The position numbers and the translations under genes were made by a program. Of a stretch of 64,000 nucleotides of DNA, positions 23,618-36,708 are shown in pieces. The stretch covers positions 35,209,221 to 35,273,220 of the forward strand of contig JAHLJT010009419.1 of assembly GCA_031308135.1 (NCBI GenBank). The letters run 5' to 3'. A model generated the notes under the pieces. It was not told where the DNA came from, made no database searches, and worked only from the letters and a program-made list of their open reading frames with translations. The DNA comes from Acheta domesticus. Lineage: Eukaryota > Arthropoda > Insecta > Orthoptera > Gryllidae. Numbering within the stretch: position 1 is the first letter of the stretch; the number at the start of each line of letters is the position of its first letter.

Positions 23618-24890
23618 TACACCCTCTTCAGGTAGCACTTGCGCTCCGCCAGACTGGTATCAGGATACACTGGCACGCAGAGCCCCAGAGGAACGCCTCT
23701 CCAATTTAGACTGGGTAGGGTTATCCTGCCTGCCCAGGTCTACTAGTATTCCAGATTAGCACCGGCGTCGAATTAAGCGCCACTCGCAACGCGCCGGGAG
23801 AAAGCCCTTCTCAATTGCCCACGAGTATCGGGCACTGCCGCGTCGAAGCAAGAGCCCGGTGGGACCGAAGTCCGAGCAACTCCGTCCTCCGAACCCATCA
23901 TCTCACTGTGCACTGCCCCCTAACGGCATGACAACCGAGGCAACACAACGGATGATTATGCGGCACGCCATTACACATTTTTATGTAGGTTTTGAGCCAC
24001 AGCCCCAATCCTGCCGCACTGCCAGCGGGTGGGAGCCCAACTTGTCGCACAAATGGCAAAATCAGCGGCCATTCATTCACCCGGGCAAGTCCAAGCAACC
24101 AGGGGCATAGGACCGCCTACTCACTGCACCCACTTTGCCTCCAACGACCTGAGTGTCGCCGAAAAGTCGTTTCCCGTCTCCACCAACCGTGGCCTCCACG
24201 ACCGATGCGTGGGACGAGAGTGTAGCGGGAGTTGGCCCCGGGCGTGGCGGGGGCGTGGCGAGGACGTGATTGGAGCGTGGAAGGGGTGTGGCGGGGCTTG
24301 GCGGGGCGTGGCGAGGATGTGGTGGGAGCGTGGCAGGGGCGTGGAGCGGGGGTGGTGGGAGAGTGGCTCGTAGCGTGGCGAGTGCAAGGTGGGGGCGAAC
24401 AGAGGAGATGGGGCCGCAGCGGGGAAGAGTGTAGCGGCTGGGAGTGGGACGGCAACGGGGGCGAAGCCGGGACGAAAGCAGCTCTTGTTGCGACGCATTC
24501 TGCTCCGCGAATGGCCGCAGATTGGACGGTCAGAGATCGATTGCATGCGCGGGAGCGCCCTACGCAGGGCGCAGCCGGTGTCCAGCTGCCCTTTTCAAGC
24601 CGCGCGCCCTTAAGGAAGCGCCCTTTTCACGCGACCCGCCGCCGCCGCCGGTGCCCGGGGGATCCTGTTGCAAACAGCGCCTCAGTCTCGGCTCCTCTTG
24701 CGCATTTTTCTCCGGGCGACGCGAGCGCTCCTCGCGGCGGGGGCGGGCGGCGCGCGGAGGGGCCTCGTTTCCCGCCCGAGGCCCTCGGCCCCATTCAAAG
24801 GGGCAATTGCAAGAGCACACAGACCGCATCCAATTTCCCGAGGATTTGACGCAAGCAGCCCTTTGCATCGCTCAGAGTCCACTAGTTGTC
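23618..24890. other. GC-rich region and CpG island without a supported gene
   Basis: Includes the 12-bp minisatellite. From 24,440 to 24,870 CpGs are dense, with frames open on both strands. No protein motif is seen. Confidence 0.5.
24230..24375 (+). repeat. GGGCGTGGCGAGG-type ~12-bp minisatellite
   Basis: 'ggggcgtggcg', 'gtggcgagga' and 'ggagcgtgg' words repeat about ten times. G-rich plus strand, noncoding. Confidence 0.7.
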
Positions 24891-25291
24891 TCAGTCATAC
24901 TTTTGCATTGTATTTTGTTTGCTTCAAGAAACTTCCTCGGTATATTAGAGAATGCAGATTTTTTTCTTCATTTCTTTTCGGCAATCATTTCGCTTCTTAT
25001 ATTTTTTTCGGTAGCTAAATCATTCATGGTTGATATGTAAAAGTACATAACTATGATGCCCCCCAATGACACAAATATTTTAATTCACAATAAAAACAAT
25101 AGTTTTACATTTCAATGCTCTTTTGTATGCTTAATGCAACGGCACATCTCAACAGACTAAAGAATATACCTTTACGTGAATGATCGGCTTTAACAAGAAC
25201 GTCATATTATGTTGGCAGATTTCCTCAAAATTATATGAAACCATTTATCTCAATCATCTATTCAAATATGATACAGATACTTTTTTCGAAC

Positions 25292-25382
25292 CATGAAATA
25301 ATTCCATTTCCTACTGAGCCAAAGAACACAAAATGATTTTACCCCAGCACGATCGTTAACCGGTACAGAATGAACAAAGGAA
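25292..25382 (+). repeat. 90-bp direct repeat, copy 1
   Basis: About 87 bp shared with 26436-26527, beginning 'tgaaataattccatttccta' and containing 'agcacgatcgtta' and 'tacagaat'. I count about seven substitutions and one indel. Flanks outside do not align clearly. It is unusually well preserved for this AT-rich region. Confidence 0.8.
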
Positions 25383-26435
25383 CTCCATTTGCATCTCAAA
25401 GTTGCTAAAGCGTTTGGAAGCTGTATGAGGTTACCCACAGTTTTCTACTTTGCGGAAATGCAAAATATACGCATTAATGAGATTGATCCCAGATTCTTTT
25501 GAATATACTAACGGAGTAAAAGCGAATCTAATTCGGACGGAAGACTTAATGATTAGCGCACAACTTTTCGGATTGAAAGTTCTTAAACAAATTAAAATAA
25601 AACGTCTGACCCAACAATAAATGTCCAAAAGAAAACAAATTACAACAATTTTGAAATATCTGGATGATGCAGCGTAAGTTTCACAAAAAAAGCTCACGTC
25701 CTAATGCATTAATAGTGCTATGTGTACAAGATGTATTCAACTTGTTTAGTTTCATTTTTGTTGTCTTAACTCGTCAAATCCCAAACGTACAATAAATAAG
25801 TTTTAATTATTGTGTTACTCAAAATATGTCAATTAATACTGAATATCATTGATTTTCAAAAATCATTGAATATATTGATTTTCATTAACACATTAGAGAT
25901 ATATATGAAAATAAAAAAAAATATAGTGTCACCCTGAGGTGACATTGGGCTCTATGTTCGAGCGTGCACTATGACTTTGTTCGAGCGTGTACGCCTAAAC
26001 CATCCAAGCAGCGTCCAAGGAAGTATTTTTATCAACTACTTGCTACCACACCACTTCAAGGAAAACAAAGTATTTAGTAACTTTTTAAAGTAGCTATGGG
26101 ATATTTCTTTACCTTAATGTCACTGATGCGTGAAATTTTCAACACATTTCAATTATTACCTCTACACAAGCGAGAAGAAAGTTCAGTAAAAAATAAACGA
26201 AGTACACCGATGAAATTTCGATTTAGGCACGTGTTTTATGTTTTTTGGACAATTCAAGTCTTAACTCACGTACCCTAAATCGCAAAATAAAACAGGTTCT
26301 CATCAGTATCTAAGAATACATGGTGAAGTGCTTTCGTTTTGTTCAAAGCTTAAACAAAACTTGAGAAGTTCACTTTATATAAATAAGTTTAATCATTAAC
26401 TTGTATCCTTGTAACTATTATCCAAATTACATAGA

Positions 26436-26527
26436 TGAAGTGAAATAATTCCATTTCCTACTGAGCGAAAGAACACAAAATGCTTTTACCTCAGCACGAT
26501 CGTTAAACAATACAGAATTGAACAACG
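26436..26527 (+). repeat. 90-bp direct repeat, copy 2
   Basis: Partner of 25292-25382, 1,144 bp away in the same orientation. No coding frame or inverted repeats are seen in either copy, so neither a gene fragment nor a MITE explains it. Confidence 0.8.
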
Positions 26528-26984
26528 GTAAGTACCAAACACGAGGCAGCATCAAAGTCAAGTTCAGAACAGCCGATCATGTTCACCAATCGCTCATGAA
26601 AATAACCTCTAAATGATACACCTTAGTTTAGTTTAACACTGTATTGTGCATGTAACAAGTTGATTCTAAAATAAATATTAGCCATCCTTTAACGTATTGT
26701 TTCAGTGTTCATAAAAAAAATCATCAGTGCACAAGGCTCATCTAGCGCAGAAGCGACAAAATGTTCTTCCTAAATAACCATAGACTTCTCTTCGCTCATT
26801 ACCTTCAGAGATAAATCTCACCCGACACTAAAATTCACCGTAATATATGAGGTGCCAAACGAGATATCCATCTACTCCCGGCACCTTCCGGGCAACCTTG
26901 CGCCCGCCAGGCCTCTGCGTGCCACTCTGCACCTGCCCCTCTTACCGCGCATGCCCACCCCGTCCGCTCCGCCCACTCTGCCCA

Positions 26985-27245
26985 AGGCCGCCTTGCGAGC
27001 TCTCCGCCCTCCCCGCCCGCCCCCTACTCCCCGCCCGCCCCCTCTTTCCACCCGCCCCCTCCTCCCCGCCCGCCCCCTCCTCCCCGCCCACCCCGCCCGC
27101 CCCCTCTTTCCACCCGCCCCCTCCTCTCCGCCCGCCCCCTCTCCACCGCCCACCCCCTCTCCTCCGCCCACCCCCTCTCCTCCGCCCACCCCCTCTCCTC
27201 CGCCCACCCCTACTCCCTGCCCGCCTCTACTCCCCGTCCGCCCCT
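26985..27245 (+). repeat. C-rich minisatellite, unit CCGCCCGCCCCCTCCTC
   Basis: 'cgcccgccccctcctcc' and 'cgcccaccccctctcct' variants repeat through the tract. The G-rich complement is a G-quadruplex candidate. Proline-rich open frames are a by-product. Confidence 0.85.
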
Positions 27246-27980
27246 TCTTCCACCACCTGCCCCCCGCCCATCTTCGCGCCTGCCCCTCCATCCTCCCGCC
27301 CGGCCGCCCATCCTCCACATTCGTGAGCTTTCCACCCGCCCCGCCAGCCACACCGTCCCCGCCGCGCCGCGCCGGCCCCGCCCATCCCCCCGCCAGCGGC
27401 CGCCTTCGCGAGCTCTCCTCCTACTCGGCCGCCGCCGGCGCCCAAGAGGCACGAATTCCTCATTGACGGCCCTCGGCGTAACTAGAACACCCTGCAAGCC
27501 GTCCGGTCCCACCCCGCCCCGACCCGCCCCGCTCTTCCCGGCTCCGCCCTGCCCGGCGTGCGGCCGCCGCGCCGTCGCAACAGGTGAAGGCGGCAGCAGC
27601 AACGCTAACTGCCGAGCGCCGCCGCCCCCGCCGGAAGCGGAAACAGCCGCGTTGTTATCTCATAAAGCGGCGGCGGAGTGACGGCGCGCGGAGATGCGCA
27701 ACTCGCGGGTAGGGTTAAGGTGGCGGGAGGGGAGATAGGCACCGCGGGCGGGGCATCAGGTGGAAGGCGGGGGTCGAGAATGGAAGGTGGGGCACGGATG
27801 TCGGGATGGAGCACTGGACAGAGGTCGGGGAAGGAAGTCAGGGGGCAGGAGTGAAAACTCTGGACTGGAAACGGTCAGAGGTCTGGAGAAGGATATTGGA
27901 GATTGAGATATAGAACGAAAGACGGGGGATTTGGGAAAGGGGACCGGGGACGGAAGATGGAGTAAGTATGTTCAGACTGT
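27246..27980. other. GC-rich island continuing from the C-rich minisatellite
   Basis: CpG-rich to about 27,700, then G-rich degenerate words ('ggtgggg', 'gtcgggg', 'ggagat') to 27,960. No supported gene. Confidence 0.5.
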
Positions 27981-30900
27981 TGGAGAGTGACGAATTTCAA
28001 CCAGAAAACGTTTCCACAAAATTGTGGTTGTATACTGGTGTGTCATAAAAATAGGAATCGCAAATGGATATTAATACTTGTAGGTGGTGTGACTTTGCAT
28101 ATATGTATGTGTATGACATTTTGTCAGTGACACAACCTGGAATCCAGGTTCAGGATTTTTGATAGGGAGCAATCGCCCCCAATAACCAACCGATTTGATT
28201 TTCATCTTCAAAGGAAGTTTTCATTTGCACTGAATTAAAAAAAGTATTTATTTGTTGATTTAGTTTATAACGTTTTCGACTGAAATATTGATTAATTTAC
28301 CTGATCATAGAAAATTAGTGAAAAACAAGTAGTAGTAATAGTAATTTTTACTTACAATTGTAAGTTCCCCTAAAATTCCCCTATTAGATTCATTTACACT
28401 CAATTTCATCACATTACAGTATTATCCTTCTATAATTCTCAAAACACTCAACACTCCTTCCCGATTTTACCAAAATTAGTTTAATCTGCTATTATCTCAC
28501 CATTACTCCTCCTAGTTTTTCTAAGCTTTGTAATATAAAATTATATATTTAAAATAGGTCCCTGGCTTTTAAAAAGGGAGGAGATGAAGCTCCATGAGCA
28601 TCGTTCCCTGGGTTCCCTGCATTTTGAGGTATATTTTATCTAATACTCATGTACGAACCATGCATGAACCATCTATGAACTCATGTATGAACCATTGTGT
28701 AATATTATGTAAATAACTTGTCTAATTTTTATTAATTGATACACTTCTGGCTATTAGCTAGCAATACTGCCAGTCGTAACACTAACAAATCATTATTATT
28801 CTCTGTTACCATACGCTTGGCGTCCCTCCGTTCCGACACTTCGCCAAAGCATCATTCTACAATAATTCGTGGCGAAGTGTGCCCAGCCGCGACCCCCTCC
28901 CCAAATGGCCCAGCTGTTCGCTGACCTCCTCTCTAGCGAATCACGCTGTCACTAGCAACATCGGATACGACTGATTAAGTCTTTTCTAGACCGTTGTTAG
29001 CTTGGCCATTTCGCATTCGATCTGGTCATTCCGCAGTATATGTCAATTTACTTTGAAAAGAACAGATGTCAGATAAAGACGGAAAGAAGCAGAGAGGAAG
29101 GGAACGCATGTGGGGAAAAAAAGTTTCTCCGCGATCGAAACGAAATTACATGCACACAGAGAGAGCTCTCAACAGGAATTTCATTTTCTACCGCAATACT
29201 AAACAACCAATTTTATTATTTCGCACGAAAGGCACATTTATCGTAGATGTAAATTCTGAACATTGTTGTAACGATGCACTTGAGTTCCCTGAGATAAGAA
29301 CCAGTAAATTTCCAATAGAAATAATTCCTATGAGATACACTTTCCGAATATTCCTAAATGCCCGAGTGTCATGATTGGAGGCTGCGTTACGAATACCAAT
29401 TCCACTCTTTTTTTTTCTTTTTTTTTTCTAAAGATCTTTATCACAATAAATCGCATGCCGCGAGCACGTCGCAGCGCGCGCGCCCCTAGCGGCGAGCCCG
29501 GCAACTGCCTGAGGCCGATAGTTCCGCCCCCCGCACTCTTCGCGTACTGCGCCTGCGCCGGCACCCTCCCCTCCCTTTCCTTCGCTTCACCACCCTCTTT
29601 CCCCGCGGCCGCGCCCTCGTTCAGTTGGGCAATCGCAAAAAACGAAACTATAAATCACATTTCCCCAACTCCTCCCCCAGCCCACCCCGACTCTACTTTG
29701 TACGATAACCTCCATCAATACGAACAAATCTGTCAATATTTCAAAGTACCATTAAAATGAATGTAGGAATGCTAATTAATCCACAATTAAAGTAAAAATC
29801 TTATTAGGTTATTAATCTATCTCGGTAGATAATCGTAAATGAGGTTTCTATAAATCTTTTTATCCTATTTATCCCTCACTATTAAATGTAAGTTAAACTT
29901 AAGAAAAAAATGGTTCATAAATCCAAAAATAGTTGAATATATACTATAATGTCAATTAAACTTATAGTTATGAAATTATCAAATAGTGAATTACGTTTTA
30001 GAAAATATTTACACCAAATATATGCAATACGTTTTCAAAACAAACTAAACATTTTAAGAGGGTGGTTTTTTTTTGTCTTTTTTTAATCCAACAACATTGA
30101 TAGTCCTTGTGGAATTTAAAATGCAGTGCGAGCTCAATGACCACTATTGATATTTCTCCTTCAAGGAACAAGATTTACCAATGACTAAATTATGATATTG
30201 TCATGAATCTTGTAAGTAACTTCGTATAATTACACAACTGAGAGAACTGTACATGAAACATGTATGCGGAAAACAGCGGGGAAGAACGTTTTATTCGAAG
30301 TAATGAAGTTATTTCTTCTGCCCAACAAATAAACAACTGACCAGTCTCATTTCAGATTATCTAGTAGAATTACGAATGCGTTTTGATTCACGGTTTGCAG
30401 CGAGTAAGACACAAACAGCATTGACCGACATATCAGGCCTGTTATTAATCAATGTCTCGGAGCAGAACAATATTTCAGTTCGTTGTCAAAGTTCCCAGAT
30501 AAGGCAATTCAACCTACTCTCTAGAAACCGATCGAAGGCGATGATGACAATTAATATTTAAAAAAAGATGTGATAGATATTTTAATGTGAGGAAAAAAAG
30601 AATAATAAGTTATTGAAAACATGATAATGCATTATCATGAAACTCATTCAATACCCTGAAGCCGTCAACGCGAAAGACAGAGTATGGATGGTTTTGGTTG
30701 TCACCGGCGACGAGGTAACAAAGTGAATGGCAGAAAGTGGCAAACTCTTCATCCATTGACCCATTATCAGGCCGGACCATATTACCCCGGACATTAAGCC
30801 TCAATGCCCGGGATTTCACTTACACTAAGAATAGTACATGACTTGACGGATAGATGATAACCATAGGGTAAATAATGATGGCATGTTAAAATAAGAGGCA

Positions 30901-33101
30901 CAGAAAAGGGGAGAACCCCCAAAACGCTCAATCGCGAACTTTCTTGGTTCACAGCGATTCCTCATAGAGAGACCGACATTTGAATGACTCGCAATTTCAA
31001 CCGCACCGTCCACACATCAAAAGAGCGCACTCGGTGTGCTATAAGCGTCCCTACTCGCTGATCCAATCAGGAGATGTGACCGGAACGATTCACTTTTTAA
31101 TATCAGGGCCTGAAAAATCAGAAGAGCACACTAGATCCGGTGGCGAAATACTTTGATTAATTTACAATACATTCGTGTATTTATTCTCTAATGCAATCAT
31201 TCATGCAATCATGTTTGATTCGTTTATCCAAAGCACATTTCATTCTGATAAGTTCATAGTCTTTAAAAAAACAACTCTTAAAAGAAAAAAGATGATAGAT
31301 GGTCTCTTTCTCCGCTAGCATTCAACTGTTGGTTACCAGTAACTTGAACACCTCAAATACCAGAAATTTGAATCACGGTGCCCCAAAAAAATTTGCTCTC
31401 ATTGCTACATTGTTTCTCTAGATTACATTTTTTCACCCCAATCCGCTGATAGAATTCTGGAAATGACGACTGGAAAGTTTCGCTGTCGAAGATCGGAGCC
31501 GGGCAAATGAAAAGTTCCGCCAGCAGAATCGACGAACTCATTCATTAACTTAAAACACATCGTTTCACTCCGACAAAGTTTACACTCATTGATAAACATC
31601 GCTTTAGAAAATCTAAATGAGCATTATAACCCATTTTTAAAGGACAGACCCTACGATCTTAGCACATCAGTTTGTTTCGATCCGACTTCTGCACCAGTAT
31701 TCAATTTTCCGCCTCAAGCCTATCCGACTTCCAAGGCTGGTTAACTCAAGTATCTCAGGTAGACAAACGAACCACGAGGCATCCGGGTCGCCCGGATTGT
31801 TTACACGCGACGCGAACTTCCAAGAGCAAAGATTACGACCGCAAGGGCCACGAGTTGGAGCTAACACGCAGCTATCTGGCGGAGACGCTTTCTCGCAGGC
31901 AACGCTTAGCATAACGCGATCATGCGCGCGCGCCGGGGTGTGGTGGGGGGAGGGGGAGGGGGTCGAGACGGGTGGTCGTGGAGTTTCTTCGTCGGAAAAG
32001 AACTTAAAAAGTGGAATGAGGATAAAAAAGTTAATTTTCCTCTTGCCCCTTTTTACACTGTTTGATATACCAAACTTGTTCTCTCTCTCCCCCCCCCTCG
32101 CCGCAGAGAGAGCGAGTTCGTCTTGGAACTTGCAAAAACTTAAATTACGCTACGCGCGCCTTTAAGCTTCGCTCCCTTCCAACTTGATACGCCCATCAAA
32201 GGTTTTAATTGCTGTTCATGAGGAATCAACGGGACGTTAACTAGGAGGGATAGAGCTGTTCAAAAATGCAACATGTAGTCGTTTCGAATTGAAACACCAC
32301 GGTATCAAAAGTCACTTTGTTAAATTACATGTAATGTGAGAAAAATGATGCTAATTTTCATTGAAATTTCAGTTCAAAAATGTAATTTTGAAAACGAAAA
32401 CTAATCTAAATGACAATTATAATTAAATCGTTGAATCATTTAGACTAATTACGTCTTTTGTTAATTACCTGGAGTTCTCATCATGTAATGCAACGCCGCT
32501 CAAATGACACGAAATTAATTCTTGTCATCTGATCGAAACTGTTTCACAACCCTCAAATAAATGTTTGCGCGGGTACAGATTTCAGAGTCAAAATGTTTTT
32601 CATTTGTTTCTTGTCCTGTATTCTGATTCTCTGTTCCTTTAACCCTTACGACTTGTGACAGTTTTCGCTCTTTGATTTAATCATTACATACAGTTAGTTA
32701 ATTTTGTTCGATCGCTTAAAATATTTTTGAAACCTTTTCATAATAGATAAGATGTTCATAGACAAAATATAAATATCTACACGAGGGGACGAAAACAATT
32801 TATATTGGTTAATTACGCACAAACTCAAACACACATATGTTTGAGGCGAACCATGAGGCTTCAACGATAAGTTCATCTTAAATTCAAGCAACCCTCTCAG
32901 CTGCTCTAACCTATTTTAAGTCGTGCTTTACGTCACAAAAACAGTCCAAACGGCGAGCGTACCGTGGAGTGTTGCTGTGATAGAGTGATAGTAATTGCAG
33001 CGACAATTGTGAAGACGAAAGTTTTGAAAAGCCTTCTCGTAGGCCAAGGTGGATCCGTGAACGGTTTTAAATATTTCGTAAAGTCACTCTGGTTTCAGGG
33101 C
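27981..33101. other. AT-rich intergenic DNA with two small GC patches
   Basis: GC-rich patches at 29,450-29,640 and 31,920-32,000 lack motifs. The remainder is AT-rich with poly-T runs and short frames. No gene recognised. Confidence 0.55.
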
Positions 33102-34500
33102 GGCCACTCATTTCTCGGAACACATTTCTCAGACTTTTCCCGGTTTTCCAGTGGATTAAAAAATTCCTGATAAAATTTGTAATTTCTCACCACTCATATT
33201 AACGCTACCCTGATACTATTTTTCCCCCTCTCTTATTTCTACGTGACACAGTACGAATGAACAATTTTTATTTAACATTATTATTTCGCATCAACATCGA
33301 TGGTCATTAGCGACAATTGCATTTTACATTTTTGTTACAGGAGTAGTAGTGCACAATTATGATAACATAATTATTATATTGCAATAATGCTTATAGTATT
33401 GATTCTTACATTAATAGTAATATTAAGTGGTACGAATTATGGGATGACAACAATAAGTGGGCAAATTGAGAAAACTGTATACTGTAACAATTAATACATG
33501 ATAAACAGTCTTAAAATCAGAAACTTTACATTGGGAATGTATAGAGACATGATTAGATCTCATTAAAGATTTCAGATTCTTTACAAAATTGTGTGATTTT
33601 TCCTGGTATTCATGGGATACCAAAATTGATTCAAATACGCCCTTCTGCAGAAACTGCTGTTGGAGGGTACTGTAATAAGGACACTGGAGGATTATATGGT
33701 ATACATTAAGTAGAGTGGATTTGTTACAATATTTTCAAATGGGTAGGGAGCATTTGTTAAGTGAATGGATATGACTCAATTTTCAGTGTCCAGTTCGGAT
33801 TCTCGAAATCACTACTTGTATTTTCTATTTATTTTAGATACTTTTCAAGTTAAAGAAAATTCTTGTTTGTTTATGACGGCTGCTATGACTGGCTGGCTTC
33901 AAGCGTGAACCAGTTGCTGTTCCACTTGTCTTTACCAGGATCACAATATGTTTCCAAATTTCATTGAATGTGTGGGAGTTTTTAATAATTTCATTGCTAT
34001 TTTCTTCAGTAGCCGATTCAGACTCGAGTTTTGCAATTTCCCTCCCCAGAATCCTTCATCTTCAGAAACCCATTAGACCACATCTGACTTTCCTGTTTTA
34101 ACAATATGGTGATGCACTTCATGAATGATGATTACCATTTCAAGATCGTTAGTATTATTGCTGATGTTCTGAATTGCTGAACGAGAGCTACTGAAAGTAA
34201 TAAATTTTTCAGATTTCAATTGTTTGATCAATTTGAAGGCTGTCATCAGTGAATAGATTGCTGCACTGGTAAGGCCTAGCATAGGAAAGTAGTTGCGAAC
34301 AATATTTTTCACATCATAAAAATTGAAAAAATAAAACGTCGCACTAATGTTTTCACGGAATAATATTTGTTTTATAACCTAGCTATATTTTTCCTGATTT
34401 CTAACGATTCTTCTACAATTCTCTGATTTTCTCTGTCTTTTTCCAGAGCAAAGAAATTTCCTGATTTTTCCCGGTTTTCCGTGTTTTCCAGAAAGTGGCC
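33102..34500. mobile_element. Possible decayed DNA transposon bounded by GGCCACT ends (uncertain)
   Basis: The left end reads GGCCACTCATTTCTCGGAAC; the complement of the right end reads GGCCACTTTCTGGAAAACAC, a roughly 20-bp imperfect inverted pair about 1.4 kb apart. Both ends also carry TTTTCCCGGTTTTCC in the same orientation. The interior is AT-rich with only short open frames I do not recognise. No target-site duplication is evident. Confidence 0.25.
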
Positions 34501-34599
34501 ATTCTAGATGTGGCTATTCTAGAAAATCTCCCGGATACACCAAAGACGCAGGATGCAGCAATAAACTGACAGACTCCCGAGAAAAAATAACCCCCCAAA

Positions 34600-35020
34600 A
34601 AATTGAAAAATAAAGGATTCAACCTAATCTGTGGAACTATAAAAAGGACTAGAACACAATCAGAAAAGACACAGCAGCGCAAAACACAGATTTTGACTGC
34701 CAAAGACAGAAGTAGAATACAAGGTGCCGAAATGCATTTTCTCAGAGGAATTGCAGAGTTTCCAAATTACATCACGTAACAAATGAAGAGGTAGACTGCA
34801 GGTTCGCAATGCTCTAGAAAATACAGACGAATACAGAAATAAATAAATGGCAAAGCCACGTACTGCGAAGGAATGACGGCAGAATTCCAAAAGGTATAAC
34901 TGACTTCAGACCTCAAGGGAGAAGAAGAACAGGGCGTCCAGTCAAAAAATCCTCAGCAATTGGAGCCGCACTACACCTCTGGGCCTAAAGCTTGAAGAAG
35001 AAGAAGAAGAAGAAGAAGAC
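34600..35020 (+). mobile_element. 3' end of a non-LTR retrotransposon (ORF2 C-terminal remnant) with GAA-rich tail
   Basis: Conceptual translation from 34618 starts FNLICGTIKRT and continues to TAKDRSRIQGAEMHFLRGIA before a stop at 34777. After frame shifts, about 34842-34980 reads NKWQSHVLRRNDGRIPKGI and then the basic GRRRTGRPVKK. These are the recognisable C-terminal blocks of insect Jockey/RTE-like ORF2 proteins ('Y..L.GTI+RT', 'ES+IQAAEM+FLR', 'W..HV.RM...RIP', 'G+R..GRP'). The 'LLYGSETW' block is missing and stops and frameshifts are present, so it is a dead, heavily 5'-truncated copy. It ends in an AAG/GAA repeat (34992-35020), consistent with a microsatellite-type 3' tail. Family assignment is from memory of the motif. 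Confidence 0.7.
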
Positions 35021-36422
35021 CCTCGAGATCGACCAGGGGCAAAATGAATGATAATCTGGTTTCATCATTTTCGGGATTATCAAAACGACAATAAGTTTGT
35101 GCTTACACTGAGTCCCTCCAGATATTGGGACCTGCACATGAGCTACTCGCGAGCTCGCCCACGCGTCGTTTAGTTGAACTTTCGAGGAATGCGAAAGCGA
35201 TTGCTTCCCCGCTACGCGCCCTGATTGCACGAACAGCGATGCGCAGAGAAGTCGCCCGCTGTTTATTCCGTATTCTGCCGTTTCAATTCATTATTCGAAA
35301 AGCAATTAGTGCGTAACCTAACAGCCCTATGCAACCAGGTAATTACTGGACAAGATTTAATAACATCAGCACTCGCTCAACATATTGCGTCATTTGTTAC
35401 CTCGCAATGAACTATCCAAGCTCAAAGAAATACTACAAAGTTGCAAATAAAACTCAGAAGCTTAAACGGCGAAGTACTACTATTTTGAACGGTGAAACGT
35501 TATCTCAAATTCAGGAGGAGAGAACGAAGAAAAATAGCTGAATTAAGAAAGGTCTCTCAAATGTAATGTATCCACGAGTTTTCATTGAACTGTTTAATTA
35601 TGAACATGTAACATCATTCAATTGAACTCATCTCGCCTTTAATTGCCTCATCTTGCCCTTCAATTCTGCCGTAATGAAATGGTTGTCGCCAGAGAACTAT
35701 TATTAAAAACAGAAAGAATCTTAAATTACACAAAAATGGTTATTTAAAAACGCAAACAAACACAGAGAGGTCAAATGATTAAAAAGCCATTAAGAAAGAC
35801 AAACGCAATTACTTTTACATTTCGACGTAGTAATACAATTCCAATTTCTTCTTATTGACATTTCTCTTCCAATTAGATATATGAGAAAAGAATCGTTTCA
35901 TTTTTAAGCTGACTACCACACCTTTGTCATTTCTTTAAATTATCACCAAAAAGAGATAACCCATTTTCAATTACCAATTGTTATCGATTATCAGTTACTA
36001 AGACGAAATTTATTTGATAACTGTTTTTGTCCTGTTATTAACATTACATCATACAGGAAAACAATCTGCTATTCAAAAATTACTACTTCACAGAATAACT
36101 TACAATAAGAATGCGGAGAATACAAATATTTTTTTAAAATATATAGTATATTTAAACCTCGTTTAAGTGGTGATTTTTTTGGATGACAGCCTTCAAGTCA
36201 TTTACAATGTACTTTTATAGATTTACAACAGCAAAACAATAGGAAGACAGAATTCACACAAAACATTTCATTTAAACCTTAGTTAAGTTCTTCGTGTACT
36301 AAGCGCATTTTCCTCCCCAGCATTCTGACGCCTCATCAAAGACGTACTCGCACAATTTGGGGAATGGCTCGACAGGTAATGACGGAAGGGGAAGTGTGAA
36401 CATTGAGTAAATGCGATAATAC
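35021..36422. other. AT-rich intergenic DNA, no gene seen
   Basis: This is where downstream exons of the possible odorant-receptor exon would lie. I searched the minus strand by eye and found no matching motif. Confidence 0.5.
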
Positions 36423-36708
36423 GAATGATATTTTTAAGTGATCTGATGCATTGGGAGATTTTTTGCCTATTCGAAACAAGAGTAGGTATGATATCAATCA
36501 CACGGCTAAAAGTGCATAGTAATTCGAATATTGCAGTTTCGGCGAGTACCAATTCGGATATGAAAATTAAATGGAGAAATATTATGATCCACATAAAAGG
36601 AAGAACAAATACCCGAATAAAACTATATTTAAAATTATGTCGCAAAATGTGAAACTTCTTAAATGAATCAATTAAAACACATCCAACACACAAAACACAT
36701 TGTGACCT
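36423..36708 (-). CDS. Possible partial odorant-receptor-like exon (uncertain)
   Basis: Open frame of about 95 codons in AT-rich DNA, following a good acceptor (pyrimidine run plus CAG at 36709-36711, minus) and ending at a possible donor GTATTA. The peptide has a membrane-like helix (VFVLPFMWIIIFLHLIFI) followed by ELVLAETAIFELLCTFSRVI and NRQKISQCIRSLKNI. This order (TM1, short loop, TM2 beginning 'LCxxxxxxxxI', then a basic 'RxxISxxIRSL' stretch) resembles the N-terminal part of insect odorant receptors (7tm_6). No upstream in-frame ATG precedes the helix and I found no matching downstream exons at lower coordinates, so it may be an isolated or decayed exon. A chance open frame is a real alternative. 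Confidence 0.28.

Larger units (their letters stand above)
24891..26880. other. AT-rich intergenic DNA carrying the 90-bp direct repeat
   Basis: Apart from the paired direct repeat nothing is recognised; open frames are short and motif-free. Confidence 0.6.

Noticed and set aside
26852..27466. 204-codon proline-rich frame
   Set aside because: A translation of the CCGCCC minisatellite, open in two frames.
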